Below are positions 55,690-64,000 of a stretch of DNA of 64,000 nucleotides, one piece after another. Position 1 is the stretch's first letter. Each line of letters starts with the position of its first letter. The notes below the pieces were generated by a model. It had not been told where the DNA came from, ran no database searches, and saw only the letters and a list, made by a program, of their open reading frames with translations. The stretch is from Cordilura impudica (taxonomy: Eukaryota; Arthropoda; Insecta; Diptera; Scathophagidae), in NCBI GenBank assembly GCA_963682025.1, contig OY821521.1, positions 172,718,165-172,782,164 on the forward strand, in the 5' to 3' direction. A program made the translations under genes and the position numbers.

Positions 55690-56050
55690 CTATTTTCCTC
55701 CAAAATTTGATGAGCTTTTGCAAATGAAAATATCTTCTATTTTGAGCAGTTTTTCCATCTTAAAAAATAAGAATTTCTTCTCAGATTCTAAGCTAATTTT
55801 TCTAATAAAAGTAGTTATAGGAAAAAGCTGCAGATTATCCAAAGTGTGCTCGTAAATAGTTCTGAGATTCTCAGATTCGAAGTTCATTTTGCAGAAGAAG
55901 TTGTTTTTCTCATAGGGAAAAGCTTCAGATAATTGGTAGTTTTTCTCATAAATAGTAAAACATTTGCAAATCCGAACTCAAAATCTTATTCCTCTGAGTT
56001 TCCTCGCAGAACCTATCAAACACTTTATGTGACAAACTACAAACAGTCTG
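55690..56050. repeat. Degenerate internal repeats
   Basis: TCTCAGATTCTAAGCTAATT with TAGGAAAAAGCTGCAGAT (near 55780-55835) recurs as TCTCAGATTCGAAGTTCATT with TAGGGAAAAGCTTCAGAT (near 55868-55930). Two diverged copies of about 95 bp. Confidence 0.5.
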
Positions 56051-56053
56051 AGG

Positions 56054-56337
56054 ATTTGTAAATTTGGCAAAATTTTCAGTTTCTTAGGTTATTTTTGGCA
56101 AAAAAAATCATTCGGCTTTTAACCTTCCTTGTGAAAGGTCATTTCTATGTAAACAAACAACTGAAATTCTGGAAAACAGTCATTTAAATTCCGGGATTTG
56201 TAAATTTGGCAAAATTTTCAGTTTCTTAGGTTATTTTTGGCATAGAAAATCATTCAGCTTTTAACCTTCCTTGTGAAAGGCCATTTCGATGTAAAGAAAC
56301 AACTGAAATTCTGGAAAACAGTCATTTGAATTCCGGG
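56054..56337. repeat. Tandem duplication, two ~142-bp units
   Basis: GATTTGTAAATTTGGCAAAA, TTTTCAGTTTCTTAGGTTAT, TTAACCTTCCTTGTGAAAGG and ATTCTGGAAAACAGTCATTT occur in both units with few differences. Unit boundaries are about 56054 and 56198. Confidence 0.88.
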
Positions 56338-56825
56338 AAAAAATGGTCAACATTTGTTTTCTATTGGAAACCTACTGCTTTTCTATGCGAAACGATAGAA
56401 AAAAATTGAAAGTTCTAAAAGTCGCTTCACAAACTAAGAACTTCCTATAAGATCTGAGAACAAAAGTAAAAGATATTTTTTTGGTAGGAAGATCTGGGGT
56501 CGAATCGTCGCATTCGTTATTGAAATTTTTCGATCGAAATAATTTTTTTATTTTCCAAAATAAAATACTAAGAGTTATTTTACTCTGTGACAGTTAACGA
56601 GTTATAGTCCATAGTTAATAGTAAAAGTGAAACGAGGTCTGACGCTTGTCCGTCTTCTTTAAATAATAAACCAAAATATGGAATTTCGATTGAATTTACT
56701 CGATATAGAATGCGACGATTTGCCCACTGTTCAGTTTTGACTTTTATCAAAATATTACAGGCAGTGAAGTTCTTGTAATATAAAAAAATCTTATACCAGG
56801 CGTTTCGAAAGACGCTCTTTGATCC
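56338..56825. other. Unidentified intronic DNA
   Basis: No domain, repeat family or splice signals recognised. A minus-strand open frame of about 100 codons (56897-56580) runs into a mini-me fragment and shows no known motif. Confidence 0.35.
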
Positions 56826-57020
56826 AACTTTGCTGGGCCCATAACTGATCCTACAGGGTTTATTTTTAGACTGCTGATTAGTAGATATAATAGACACACA
56901 TATACCAAATTGTATCGATATATATATGATAATCTAGATCTTTTAGTTGGTCTGCTCGGGTTTATTTAAATGGGGGCTAGGCCTGAACATTCCCTGGCTT
57001 TAACAAATTTCAATAACTAG
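56826..57020 (+). repeat. mini-me-like repeat fragment
   Basis: CCCATAACTGATCCTACAGG, TATGATAATCTAGATCTTTT and GGGGGCTAGGCCTGAACATT come from the middle of the repeat. Confidence 0.7.
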
Positions 57021-57082
57021 AATCAATTGAAATTCTTTTTTTTGGTTTATAATTTAAAAAAGATTCGCAAATGTTAAAGCTA

Positions 57083-57978
57083 CGAGGGCGGATCAATAAG
57101 ACCGTGACTTTTGGAATGAAACACAGTTTTTTTTTGCAAAAAAAAATTATTTTTCAACATAATCTCCTTTTAGCTTAATACACTTTGTCCAACGTTTCTC
57201 CAAATTTGTATCCCTTCCAAAAAATAGGATTTTTCGAGGTCCACAAAATAGGCATTTTTGATCAATAATTGCATCGTTGGAGCTAAATCTCTTTCCACCG
57301 AGCCATTTCTTTAGGTTTGGAAATAGGAAATAGTCACTGGGGGCTAAATCCGGAAAATATAGCGGATGAGGTACCAATTCGTAGCCCAATTCATGGAATG
57401 TTCCCATTGCGATACAATTACGTTTATGGTGAGCAAACGCGGCACCCATCTTGCGTACAGATTTCTTAAACCCAACTGATCATTTAAAATCGAAACACAC
57501 TGCCATATCAAATGCCTATGGCATTAACAATCTCACGCACTTTTACGCTTCGATCGGCCAATACCATATCGTGAACTTTTTCGACAATTTCGGGTGTATT
57601 GACCTCAATTGGCCGTCCAGAACGTTCAGCGTCATTTGTATTTGTGCGACCACAACGAAAGTCAGTAAACCGCTTTTTTCCATTCAAATCGATGGTGCAG
57701 AGTCCCCATATTATTTATCAAGCTTTTCCTTGGTCTGATTGACGGTTTTTTTTCGCAAAAAATAATGTTTAATGAGCACTCGAAATTCACTTTTTTCCAT
57801 TAAAAAAAACCACGAGGTTGTATGTTTTGAACAGCTGTTAAACGCAAGGTAAATGACGGAACTTGCTCATAATTTTACAGTAGTCTATTAACAGGTGGTA
57901 CTTGATGGGAGCAGTGTTGCATTTCATATAACTATCAGGGAAGTTCGAAAAGTCACGGACTTATTGATCCCGCCCTCG
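57083..57978 (-). mobile_element. mariner transposon, internally deleted, 896 bp
   Basis: Inverted ends CGAGGGCGGATCAATAAGAC and CGAGGGCGGGATCAATAAGT, similar over about 34 bp, are each flanked by TA. It is shorter than a typical 1.3-kb mariner because the middle of the transposase is deleted. The relative at 5895-10240 has the same inner sequence and a recognisable left end. Confidence 0.94.
57147..57800 (-). pseudogene. mariner transposase pseudogene
   Basis: Minus strand opens MEKSEFRVLIKHYFLRKKTV and TKEKLDKYNGDSAPSI, a frameshifted segment, RFTDFRCGRTNTNDAERSGR and EVNTPEIVEKVHDMVLADRS, then a stop. It resumes HHKRNCIAMGTFHELGYELV, FPDLAPSDYFLFPNLKKWLG and KCIKLKGDYVEK. Both helix-turn-helix motifs and the third catalytic Asp (PDLAPSD) survive. 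The stretch carrying the first two Asp residues is deleted. Confidence 0.92.
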
Positions 57979-58289
57979 TATTTGTACTTGTTTTTATAAG
58001 TAGTATGCACTGTCGTGCTTCGCTACGACTTACCGAGACTTATTGACATGCATGTATGTTTTCATAATCAATTTTTCCTACGATGTTTGCATTGTGCAAT
58101 TAAAACATTTTATTTTATTTATTTTATATTTCATATTTCAATGCTTGCTGTTATACATTTTTTTGTGTTTTTTCATTCGGCATTCCTACTCTGGGCAAGC
58201 TAATATAGCTGTCCATGAGTAAAATATAGATTTTCTAAATTAAATCCGGTTAGATATAACCATTGGCGTTGAATTTAGAATATAATTTG

Positions 58290-58619
58290 GTAATTTTATA
58301 TTTTAACGATTTTTGATTTTGGTGATTTTTTTTTCGCTATTTTCGGTTTTGGTGATTTTTCTTTTTTGCGATTTTTGTTTTTCGTGATTTTCGATTTTGG
58401 TGATTTTTGATTTTGGTAAATTTTGATTTTGAAGATATTTGTTTTTGGCGATTTTTGTTTTTCGCGATTTTCGGTTTTGGCGATTTTTGATTTTGTCGAT
58501 TTTTATTTTGACTTTTTTGATGTTGGCGATTATAGATTTTGAACATTTTTGTTTTTGGCGATTTTTGTTTTCCGCGATTTTCAGTTTTGGCGATTTTTGA
58601 TCTTGGCGATTAATGATTA
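58290..58619. repeat. Minisatellite, 15-18-bp units (GATTTTTGATTTTGGC type), left part
   Basis: The words GATTTTTGATTTTGGTGATT, GATTTTCGGTTTTGGCGA and GATTTTTGTTTTTCGCGA alternate throughout. The array is split by a Helitron: the right part is at 59315-59440. Basic, Lys/Asn-rich minus-strand frames here are repeat artefacts. Confidence 0.85.
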
Positions 58620-59312
58620 CTAGCAGATACCAGGGTTCGAAATGCGAGTGCAATTTCTAAGTAACTTTATTTCTTAACTTAGCCAATTCACAAACCAAAA
58701 CTTTTTTGGTTTATTATTATTGCGAATGAAGAAAACAAACTCATTAACAAACACATTAAAAATGTAATAAACACACACAAAGCATCTATAATATTAATAG
58801 GCAAGGCGATTTCTTGTGACCGATGTAAGTTTCACAGTTTTACCCTGAATTTGACAAAAAATTTATCATTTGCAAGGTATTTCTTTTTAGCTGTTACCCA
58901 GATTTACAGATTTTCATCGTCTGGAATATTTTTTTGGAGTTATGATCGTTTAAAGTTGCTACTAACACATACATAAAATAATACAATGCTATTGTATTGT
59001 GCTATTGAATGCTATTGAATTGTGAAGCATACCTTTAGGGTCTTTAATAAAATTTAAAAATAAAATGTCCTTGAATTTGCACTCGATTTTCGAGTGCTGG
59101 AATCTGCTAGTATATATAATTTTATGTATGTGTTAGTAGCAACTTTAAACGCAATTTACTCAAAATAAAGGAAAAAATTTAAAAATCTGTAAATCTGCAA
59201 AACAGCTAAAAAGAAATACCTTTCGAATAATATACGTTTGGTCAAAATCGGGATAAAACGGTAGAACAAAATATTGGTAACAAGAAATCGCCTAGCCTAT
59301 TAATATTATAGA
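58620..59312 (-). mobile_element. Non-autonomous Helitron carrying an inverted second copy
   Basis: Outer copy starts CTAGCAGATACCAGGGTTCG after an A and ends GCCTATTAATATTATAGA before a T. Its own hairpin is degraded (GGGTTCGAAATGCGAGTGC). It is interrupted at AGCA/TATATAATTTT by a second copy in opposite orientation at 58785-59110. It sits inside the GATTTTTGATTTTGGC minisatellite. Confidence 0.9.
58785..59110 (+). mobile_element. Nested Helitron inside another copy of its own family
   Basis: Begins TCTATAATATTAATAGGCAA after an A and ends GAGTGCTGGAATCTGCTAG before a T, with hairpin GCACTCGATTTTCGAGTGC. The host Helitron sequence resumes immediately as TATATAATTTTATGTATGTG. Confidence 0.92.
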
Positions 59313-59314
59313 TG

Positions 59315-59440
59315 AAGATTTTTGTTCTTAGTGACTTTTATTTTTCGCGATTTTCGGTTTTGGCGTTTTTTGATTTGGCTATTTTTGATCTTGACGATTT
59401 TTCATTTAGTAGATTTTCAAATTTAGCGATCCGCCTATTT
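59315..59440. repeat. Minisatellite, right part
   Basis: Continues the GATTTTCGGTTTTGGCG and TTTTTGATCTTGACGATT words of 58290-58619 after the Helitron. Confidence 0.75.
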
Positions 59441-59559
59441 CTTGCACGAAAAGTATAGGTGCCATGGTAATATTTTGTTGGACTAATCACATGAATAACT
59501 GAAGGGCTCACGCAAGGTCTCAATGCTCTCCCTATTACAGTACTCCAGATATATGACAT

Positions 59560-60225
59560 TTAATATTTACTTTGTATGGTGGTGTCACGCCCATTAGTCC
59601 GATCCCGCTTATTTTTCGTCTGACTACTCACATTAACAATAAATGACCTCTGAAAAATTTGCAAAGCTGTGCCTGCCATAGTACTCGAGATATATTATAT
59701 CGAATAATTACTTTGTATGGGAGGTGCCACGCCCACTTATCCGATCTCGCCTATTTTTTACGCCAAGGCTACTTACATTAATAACAGATATGTCACCCAA
59801 ATTATCAAGGATTTCCCTGCCATAGTACCCGAAATATATTATTTTTAATATTCTTTTTTATGGGAGGTACCTCGCCCACTGATCCTATACCACCCATTTT
59901 CAGCAAGGCTACTCACTCTAAAAAGCTGTGAATGCACACAAAGTATAGTTACTATTCCTTTTATATTACTCAAGATATGTGATATTTAAAATTAAATTTG
60001 TATGGGGGTGACACGTCCACTTACTCAAGATATATGATATTTAAAATTATGGAGGGTGACACGTCCACTTATGAAATCCCATAGATTTTTGACACGACTA
60101 CTTATAGTAATAACAGATGACCTTACAAAAATTTATAAAGCTCTCCCTATCATAGTATTCGAGAAATAATATATTGAATAATTACTTTCTGTGGGCGGTG
60201 CCACGCCCATTGATCCTATGACACT
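59560..60225. repeat. Minisatellite, ~142-bp units with GGTGCCACGCCCACTTATCC
   Basis: The anchor GGTGTCACGCCCATTAGTCC / GGTGCCACGCCCACTTATCC / GGTACCTCGCCCACTGATCC / GGTGACACGTCCACTTA / GGTGCCACGCCCATTGATCC recurs near 59580, 59722, 59864, 60005, 60054 and 60197. Units also share CTACTCACATTAA, ATAGTACTCGAGATAT and ATAATTACTTTGTATGGG. One short unit of about 50 bp lies between 60005 and 60054. Confidence 0.88.
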
Positions 60226-60567
60226 CTAACATAAGTAAGAACCCTTCGGAGCACCACACGAACATACGTTTTGCCGTTACAAAAAAATCGAACAGTGAAA
60301 GGAAATGGGTTAAGGTGGTTTATTGTGACAATTTATCTTTAGGTCCTAAGGAAGTTTTTGTAGCAGTTTCTGTTGGACAAATAAAAAAATAAAGACACTC
60401 TAACATAAGTAAGAACCCTTCGGAGCACCACACGAACATACGTTTACCCGTTACAGAAAAATCGAACAGGGAAAGGAAATGGGCTAAGGTGGTTTATTGT
60501 GACAAATTATCTTTAGGTCCTAAGGAAGTTTTTGTAGCAGTTTCTGTTGGACAACTAAAAAAAATAA
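60218..60567 (+). repeat. Tandem pair of 173-bp units with A-rich 3' ends
   Basis: Two units, 60220-60392 and 60393-60567, begin ACACTCTAACATAAGTAAGA and share CCTTCGGAGCACCACACGAA, TTAAGGTGGTTTATTGTGAC-type sequence and GTCCTAAGGAAGTTTTTGTA. Each ends in AAATAAAAAAATAAA-like tails. They differ at few positions. The A-rich ends suggest retroposed RNA units, for example a SINE dimer, but I do not recognise the RNA. Confidence 0.8.
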
Positions 60568-60898
60568 ATCTTCGCTGAATATTTGACAGTGTTACAAACG
60601 TTATGAAAAAGTGAAGCCATCGTTTAAATGTGGGCAATTTTTTAAACAACATTAATATTTTAGGGATTGTAAAGAAGATGAAAAGTAGAAGATGTAAGGA
60701 ATTTCGCTGAATTAGTGAATTCCTTAAAAGAGGTCGTCTATACATACACACAAAACCCAAGCCCAAGCCAAAGTAAAAAAAAAAATATATATATAAAATA
60801 AAACTAAACTAAACTGAACTTGCTATGGCTACATTAAATGAATAAACGTGTGTCATACTGGCTGGCAGAATCTCTATTAGGATGTCTGGCAGATTGTT

Positions 60899-60929
<31 letters not shown>

Positions 60930-61382
60930 TGACTGCCTGCTTTGTTGGCTGTCACAGTGATTGTATGCCAGTGTGCTTGCTGCTCAGTCTGTATGGATGA
61001 TGTTGTAGCAAATCCAAGCAAAGGACCGTAAGAAGTTAATGGTTGAATCGATTCTTTATGCATGAACAGTTCAATATACTCGTATCTATATGAATATTTT
61101 TGTTTTTGTTTTTGTTTCTCTTTATTTATTTTATTATTTTTTTTTGTATTGAGGGTTTGCCTAAATGTGCGGAGTTGCAATCAATGGCATATTTTGGATT
61201 TCTGTTAATTCTCATCGCTATCTATATCTCATCTCATTGAGATCATCATGATTATATTTTTGAACAAACTCGTACCATAACGTGTTACTGCCATTAAATA
61301 ATTATTTGCCATAAACTATTATTTTAAATCAAAAGAATTTATTATCATTAATTTTCTTCAACATCTTTTTTTTTCTCTTTAG
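60568..61382. other. End of otk intron 1: mostly unique DNA
   Basis: Contains a (GTCT)n microsatellite at about 60897-60938 and a polypyrimidine stretch TTTTTTTTTCTCTTTAG ending at 61382 that forms the splice acceptor of exon 2. Nothing else is recognised. Confidence 0.5.
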
Positions 61383-61517
61383 CAATTTGTACAGCTGAGT
61401 CGTCATCTCGATTTTTGGTATTACCACAAAGTCAAACTGTAACAGAGGGTGATTATGTTGATTTTAATTGTCATGCTACACCCACCAGGGGTTTAATATA
61501 TAACTGGTCTTTAAATG
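61383..61517 (+). CDS. otk: otk exon 2: end of signal peptide and first half of Ig domain 1
   Basis: The acceptor TTTAG ends at 61382. After completing the Thr codon begun in exon 1 it reads ICTAESSSRFLVLPQSQTV and EGDYVDFNCHATPTRGLIYN-WSLN. The first Ig cysteine is codon 61469-61471 (DFNCHA), with the core Trp in YNWSLN. SSSRF-LPQSQ-V matches the mature N-terminus of Drosophila Otk. The exon ends phase 1 at AATG before donor GTAAGA (61518). Otk is a Ptk7-family transmembrane protein with Ig repeats and an inactive kinase domain, involved in axon guidance and Wnt/planar polarity signalling. Otk2, its Drosophila paralogue, is the alternative assignment. Confidence 0.87.
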
Positions 61518-61595
61518 GTAAGATTTTCTTTGAAAAAAAAAAGAAAACTAAAATCAATTCCATATTTAAAAATTTCTAAAATTTTCTTTTTTCAG

Positions 61596-61757
61596 GCCAC
61601 TTTTTATCTAATACTTCACGTATATTTCAAAATGGTTCCGATTTACACATTGAATCAGTTAGCAGAGATAGTGATACTGGGGATTATGTTTGTATTGCCA
61701 CTAATGTAGCAAGTGGTGCACGTCAAGCTTCACCACCGGCACGTTTAAGTATCATAT
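61596..61757 (+). CDS. otk: otk exon 3: second half of Ig domain 1
   Basis: The acceptor TTTTTTCAG ends at 61595. It reads (G)HFLSNTSRIFQNGSDLHIE, then SVSRDSDTGDYVCIATNVAS and GARQASPPARLSII. The second Ig cysteine is codon 61691-61693 within the DxGxYxC motif. NGSDLHIE, CIATN-ASGAR and ASPPA-LS-I closely follow Drosophila Otk. Two N-glycosylation sequons are visible (NTS, NGS). The donor GTAAGT starts at 61758 with the exon ending in phase 1. Intron 2 is only 78 bp. Later Ig domains, the transmembrane segment and the pseudokinase domain must lie beyond the window. Confidence 0.9.
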
Positions 61758-62125
61758 GTAAGTATCCAGTTATGTGGTTTATTTTTTGTCTCTCTGTTTA
61801 TTTATATTTTTCAAATGCAGACTGTTAGACATTTCCAATTATGTTGGCAGAGTAAGCAAAAATATTTCTGAAAAAAAAAACCATAAGATTTATATGCACG
61901 TTACAAAATGTAAACTGCTACACATTTATTATGGTAATTTTTGTATAATATTGATTTTATATAAGTGTAAAGGGCAACCAGTAAAGGTTTTAAGGTTTAA
62001 GCAGGATTTCTAAAATATAAACTTCAATAAGGATATAACCTGTGCACCTGATTTCTCTATAGCTGAATATTCCTTCATTAGTTTGCTATAAGGTGGTTAA
62101 GGCGGCCGTTGAGATCTTATGAAAA
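61758..62125. other. otk: Start of otk intron 3
   Basis: Begins with the donor GTAAGTATCCAG. The AT-rich sequence up to about 62125 has no recognised feature; the short open frame at 61774-62013 has no domain. Confidence 0.5.
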
Positions 62126-64000
62126 TACGTTACGAAGAAAATTTATTTTTTTTTTGAAAAATTATACTTTTTTAAGAAAAAGTAATTTTTTTCTAAAAAA
62201 GGTAGTTTTTTAGGGAAGGTTAAGCGACTTTTATAAGAAAAGGTACGTTTTAAGAACTGGTACTTTTTATAAGAAAGTATACTTTTTAAAGAGAAATTAC
62301 TTTTTTACGAAAAAATACTTGTTTAAAAAAAGGTACTATATTAAAATAAAAGTACCTTTTTAGGGAAAGTTACTTTTTTAGGAATAAGGGACTCATTTTA
62401 AGAAAGGGTAAAATTTTTAGAAAATTTACATTTTAAGAAAAGGTGTTTTTTTAAATGGTACTTTTTAAGAAAATATTTTTTTTTAAGAAAAGGTAATTTT
62501 TTATGCAACGGTACTTTTTCAAGAAAAGTTATCCTTCCATACACGGTACTTTTTTAAGTAAAGAATTTTTTTTTATAAAGAAGGGCACTTTTTTTGAAAA
62601 GGTACTTTTTATAAGAAGAGGTCCTTTTTTATAAGAAAAAGCACGTTTATTAAGAAAAGGTACTTTTTTTTAAATAAGAAATGTCACTTTTTAAGGAGAG
62701 GTACTTTTTTACGAAAGGTGCTTTTTAAGAAATGGTACGTTACTTTTTAGGCAAAAAATTTTTTACGAAAAAGTACTTTGTAAGAAAAATTACGTTTTGG
62801 AAGAAAAGGTACTTTTTTAAAAAAGGTATTTATTTTAAAGAAAATGTACCTTGTTTAAAATAGGTACTTTTTTATAAGAAAATTCATTTTTTAAGGAGAG
62901 GTAATTTTAAGAAAAGGTGCTTTTGAAGAAGATGTACTTTTTAAAGAAAGTCTACTTTTCAAAGAAAAATTACTTTTTAAGGAAAGGGTACTTTTTCAGG
63001 AAAAGATATTGTACTTCATTGAGTAAATATACTATTAAACAAAAATGTCTTTTTAAGAAAAGAAAATTTTTCAAGAAAAATTACTTTTTAAGAAAAAGTA
63101 CTTCTTTATGAAATGATGCTTTTTTAAGAAAATGTAGTTTTTTTAGAAAAGGTAGTTTTTTTTAAGAAAACGTAGTTTGTTTTTAAGAAAAGGTAATTTT
63201 TTTAAGAAAAGGTACTATTTAAGAACTGGTACTTTTTTATAAGAAAATGTACTTTTAAAAAGAACTTACTTATTTACAAAAAAAAAAATAGGTGTTTAAG
63301 AAAAGGTACTATTTTAAAATAAAAGTTCTTTTTAAGAAAAGGTGAATTTTTAAGAAAACTTACTTGTTAAGAAAAGGAAATTTTTTAAGAAATGGTACTT
63401 TTAAGAAAATATATTTTTTAAGCAGAGATATTTTTTATTTATTTCTTTTTTTAAGAAAAGGTACTTTTTTATGCAATGGTACTTTTTGAAGAAAAGCTAC
63501 CTTTCCTGAAACGGTACTTTTTGAAGAAAAGGAACTTTGTATAAGAAAATGTACTTTTTATATAACAGATAATTTTTATGAAAAGGGTATTTTTATAAGA
63601 AATGGTATTTTTTTTTATCAGGAAGGACACTTTTTAAGAAAAGATACTTATTATAACAAAGGCACTTTTTTTATAAGAAAAGGCACCTTTATTAAGAAAA
63701 GGTTTTTTTTTTATATGAAATGACACTTTCTAATGAGAGGTACTTTTTTACGAAAGGTGCTTTATAAGAAAGGGCACGTTACTTTTTAGGGAAACGTACC
63801 TTTTAAGAAAAGGTACTTTTTATAAGAAAAGGTACTTTTTAGAAGAAAAGGTACTTTTTTAAGACAAGGCATTTTTTTTTAAATTTACTATATTGTAAGA
63901 AAATTCATTTTTTAAGGAGAGGTAATTTTAAAGAATTTTTCAAAGAAAAATTACTTATTAAGGAAAGGGTATTTTTTAGAGAAAAGGTACCTTTTTAAGA
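62126..64000. repeat. Long degenerate array, ~18-bp unit TTTTTAAGAAAAGGTACT, running off the window
   Basis: The words AAGAAAAGGTACTTTTT and variants (TATAAGAAAAGGTAC, AAGGAGAGGTACTTTTTTACG) repeat for at least 1.87 kb with frequent one- to three-base indels. Larger blocks recur: AAGGAGAGGTACTTTTTTACGAAAGGTGC-like text is seen near 62693 and 63734, and TTTTTATGCAA-GGTACTTTTT near 62501 and 63468. That gives a higher-order period of roughly 1 kb. Lys/Phe-rich open frames inside are artefacts. The array lies in otk intron 3. Confidence 0.9.

Larger units (their letters stand above)
40508..61382 (+). other. otk: Predicted otk intron 1, about 20.9 kb, transposon-filled
   Basis: Bounded by GTAAGT at 40508 and by a polypyrimidine tract plus TTTAG ending at 61382. 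It contains mini-me fragments, a fold-back/hAT/Helitron nest, mariner-like and Jockey remnants, five Helitron insertions besides the one in the nest, a mariner and several minisatellites. Both strand orientations of transposons are present. The intron identity rests on the exon 1 call. Confidence 0.65.

Noticed and set aside
58303..58653. Lys/Asn-rich minus-strand frame as a basic nuclear protein
   Set aside because: Translation of a short-unit minisatellite; stops vanish because the unit repeats.
62917..63111. Lys/Phe-rich open frame in the terminal array
   Set aside because: Generated by the 18-bp repeat; no start context or conservation independent of the array.
1..64000. CRISPR arrays, operons, phage or plasmid features
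   Set aside because: Sequence is clearly from a fly nuclear genome: spliced exons, eukaryotic transposons, satellites; no regularly spaced repeat-spacer structure.

Overview
This window is an AT-rich stretch of a higher fly genome, probably a calyptrate (blow fly, house fly or stable fly type). The evidence is spliced coding exons closest to Drosophila off-track (otk), fly-type transposons throughout, and dozens of copies of a dipteran repeat carrying a (GTCC)n microsatellite. Nothing prokaryotic is present: no operons, rRNA genes, tRNA gene cluster or CRISPR array.

The only host gene I can support is the 5' part of otk (Ptk7-type transmembrane pseudokinase) on the + strand. Exon 1 (40453-40507) encodes most of a signal peptide. 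Exon 2 (61383-61517) and exon 3 (61596-61757) encode the first Ig domain. Phases match at both junctions and all splice sites are canonical. Intron 1 is about 20.9 kb and full of transposons, intron 2 is 78 bp, and intron 3 opens into an 18-bp-period array running to the window end. A TATA box plus Inr pair lies about 130 bases upstream of the ATG. The remaining exons lie beyond base 64000.

Everything else is intergenic or intronic repeat DNA with clear nesting. 1-3200: mostly unique, with two small tandem repeats. 3238-5598: three tandem copies of the mini-me-like repeat. 5895-10240: a mariner split by a Transib (RAG1-related) element at 6598-9873. 11-15 kb: mariner and non-LTR retrotransposon debris plus mini-me copies. 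18.3-20.5 kb: a hAT element inside a mini-me copy. 21.2-24.1 kb: a non-LTR remnant interrupted by a Helitron and a Tc1 element. 25.85-28.3 kb: a large heptamer satellite followed by an 85-bp-arm palindrome. 31.6-33.1 kb: a second, deleted Transib. 33.4-36.2 kb: a mariner-like remnant and a Tc1 element. 36.5-38.4 kb: an unclassified element with long inverted arms and an 8-bp target duplication. 41.3-43.6 kb: a fold-back element hit by a hAT, itself hit by a Helitron. 44.6-48.9 kb: tandem repeats, a duplicated possible SINE, a mariner-like remnant and three non-LTR 3' ends. 49.9-59.3 kb: Helitrons, an unclassified terminal-inverted-repeat element, a Jockey-type remnant and a mariner. 59.5-64 kb: minisatellites around otk exons 2 and 3.

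The most informative observations are two Transib elements that both sit in CGACG targets, one with termini resembling V(D)J recombination signals; a non-autonomous Helitron family (11 copies) with diagnostic ends, a reconstructable empty site and a self-nested copy; and otk split by a huge transposon-filled intron. All transposase and reverse transcriptase genes seen are broken.
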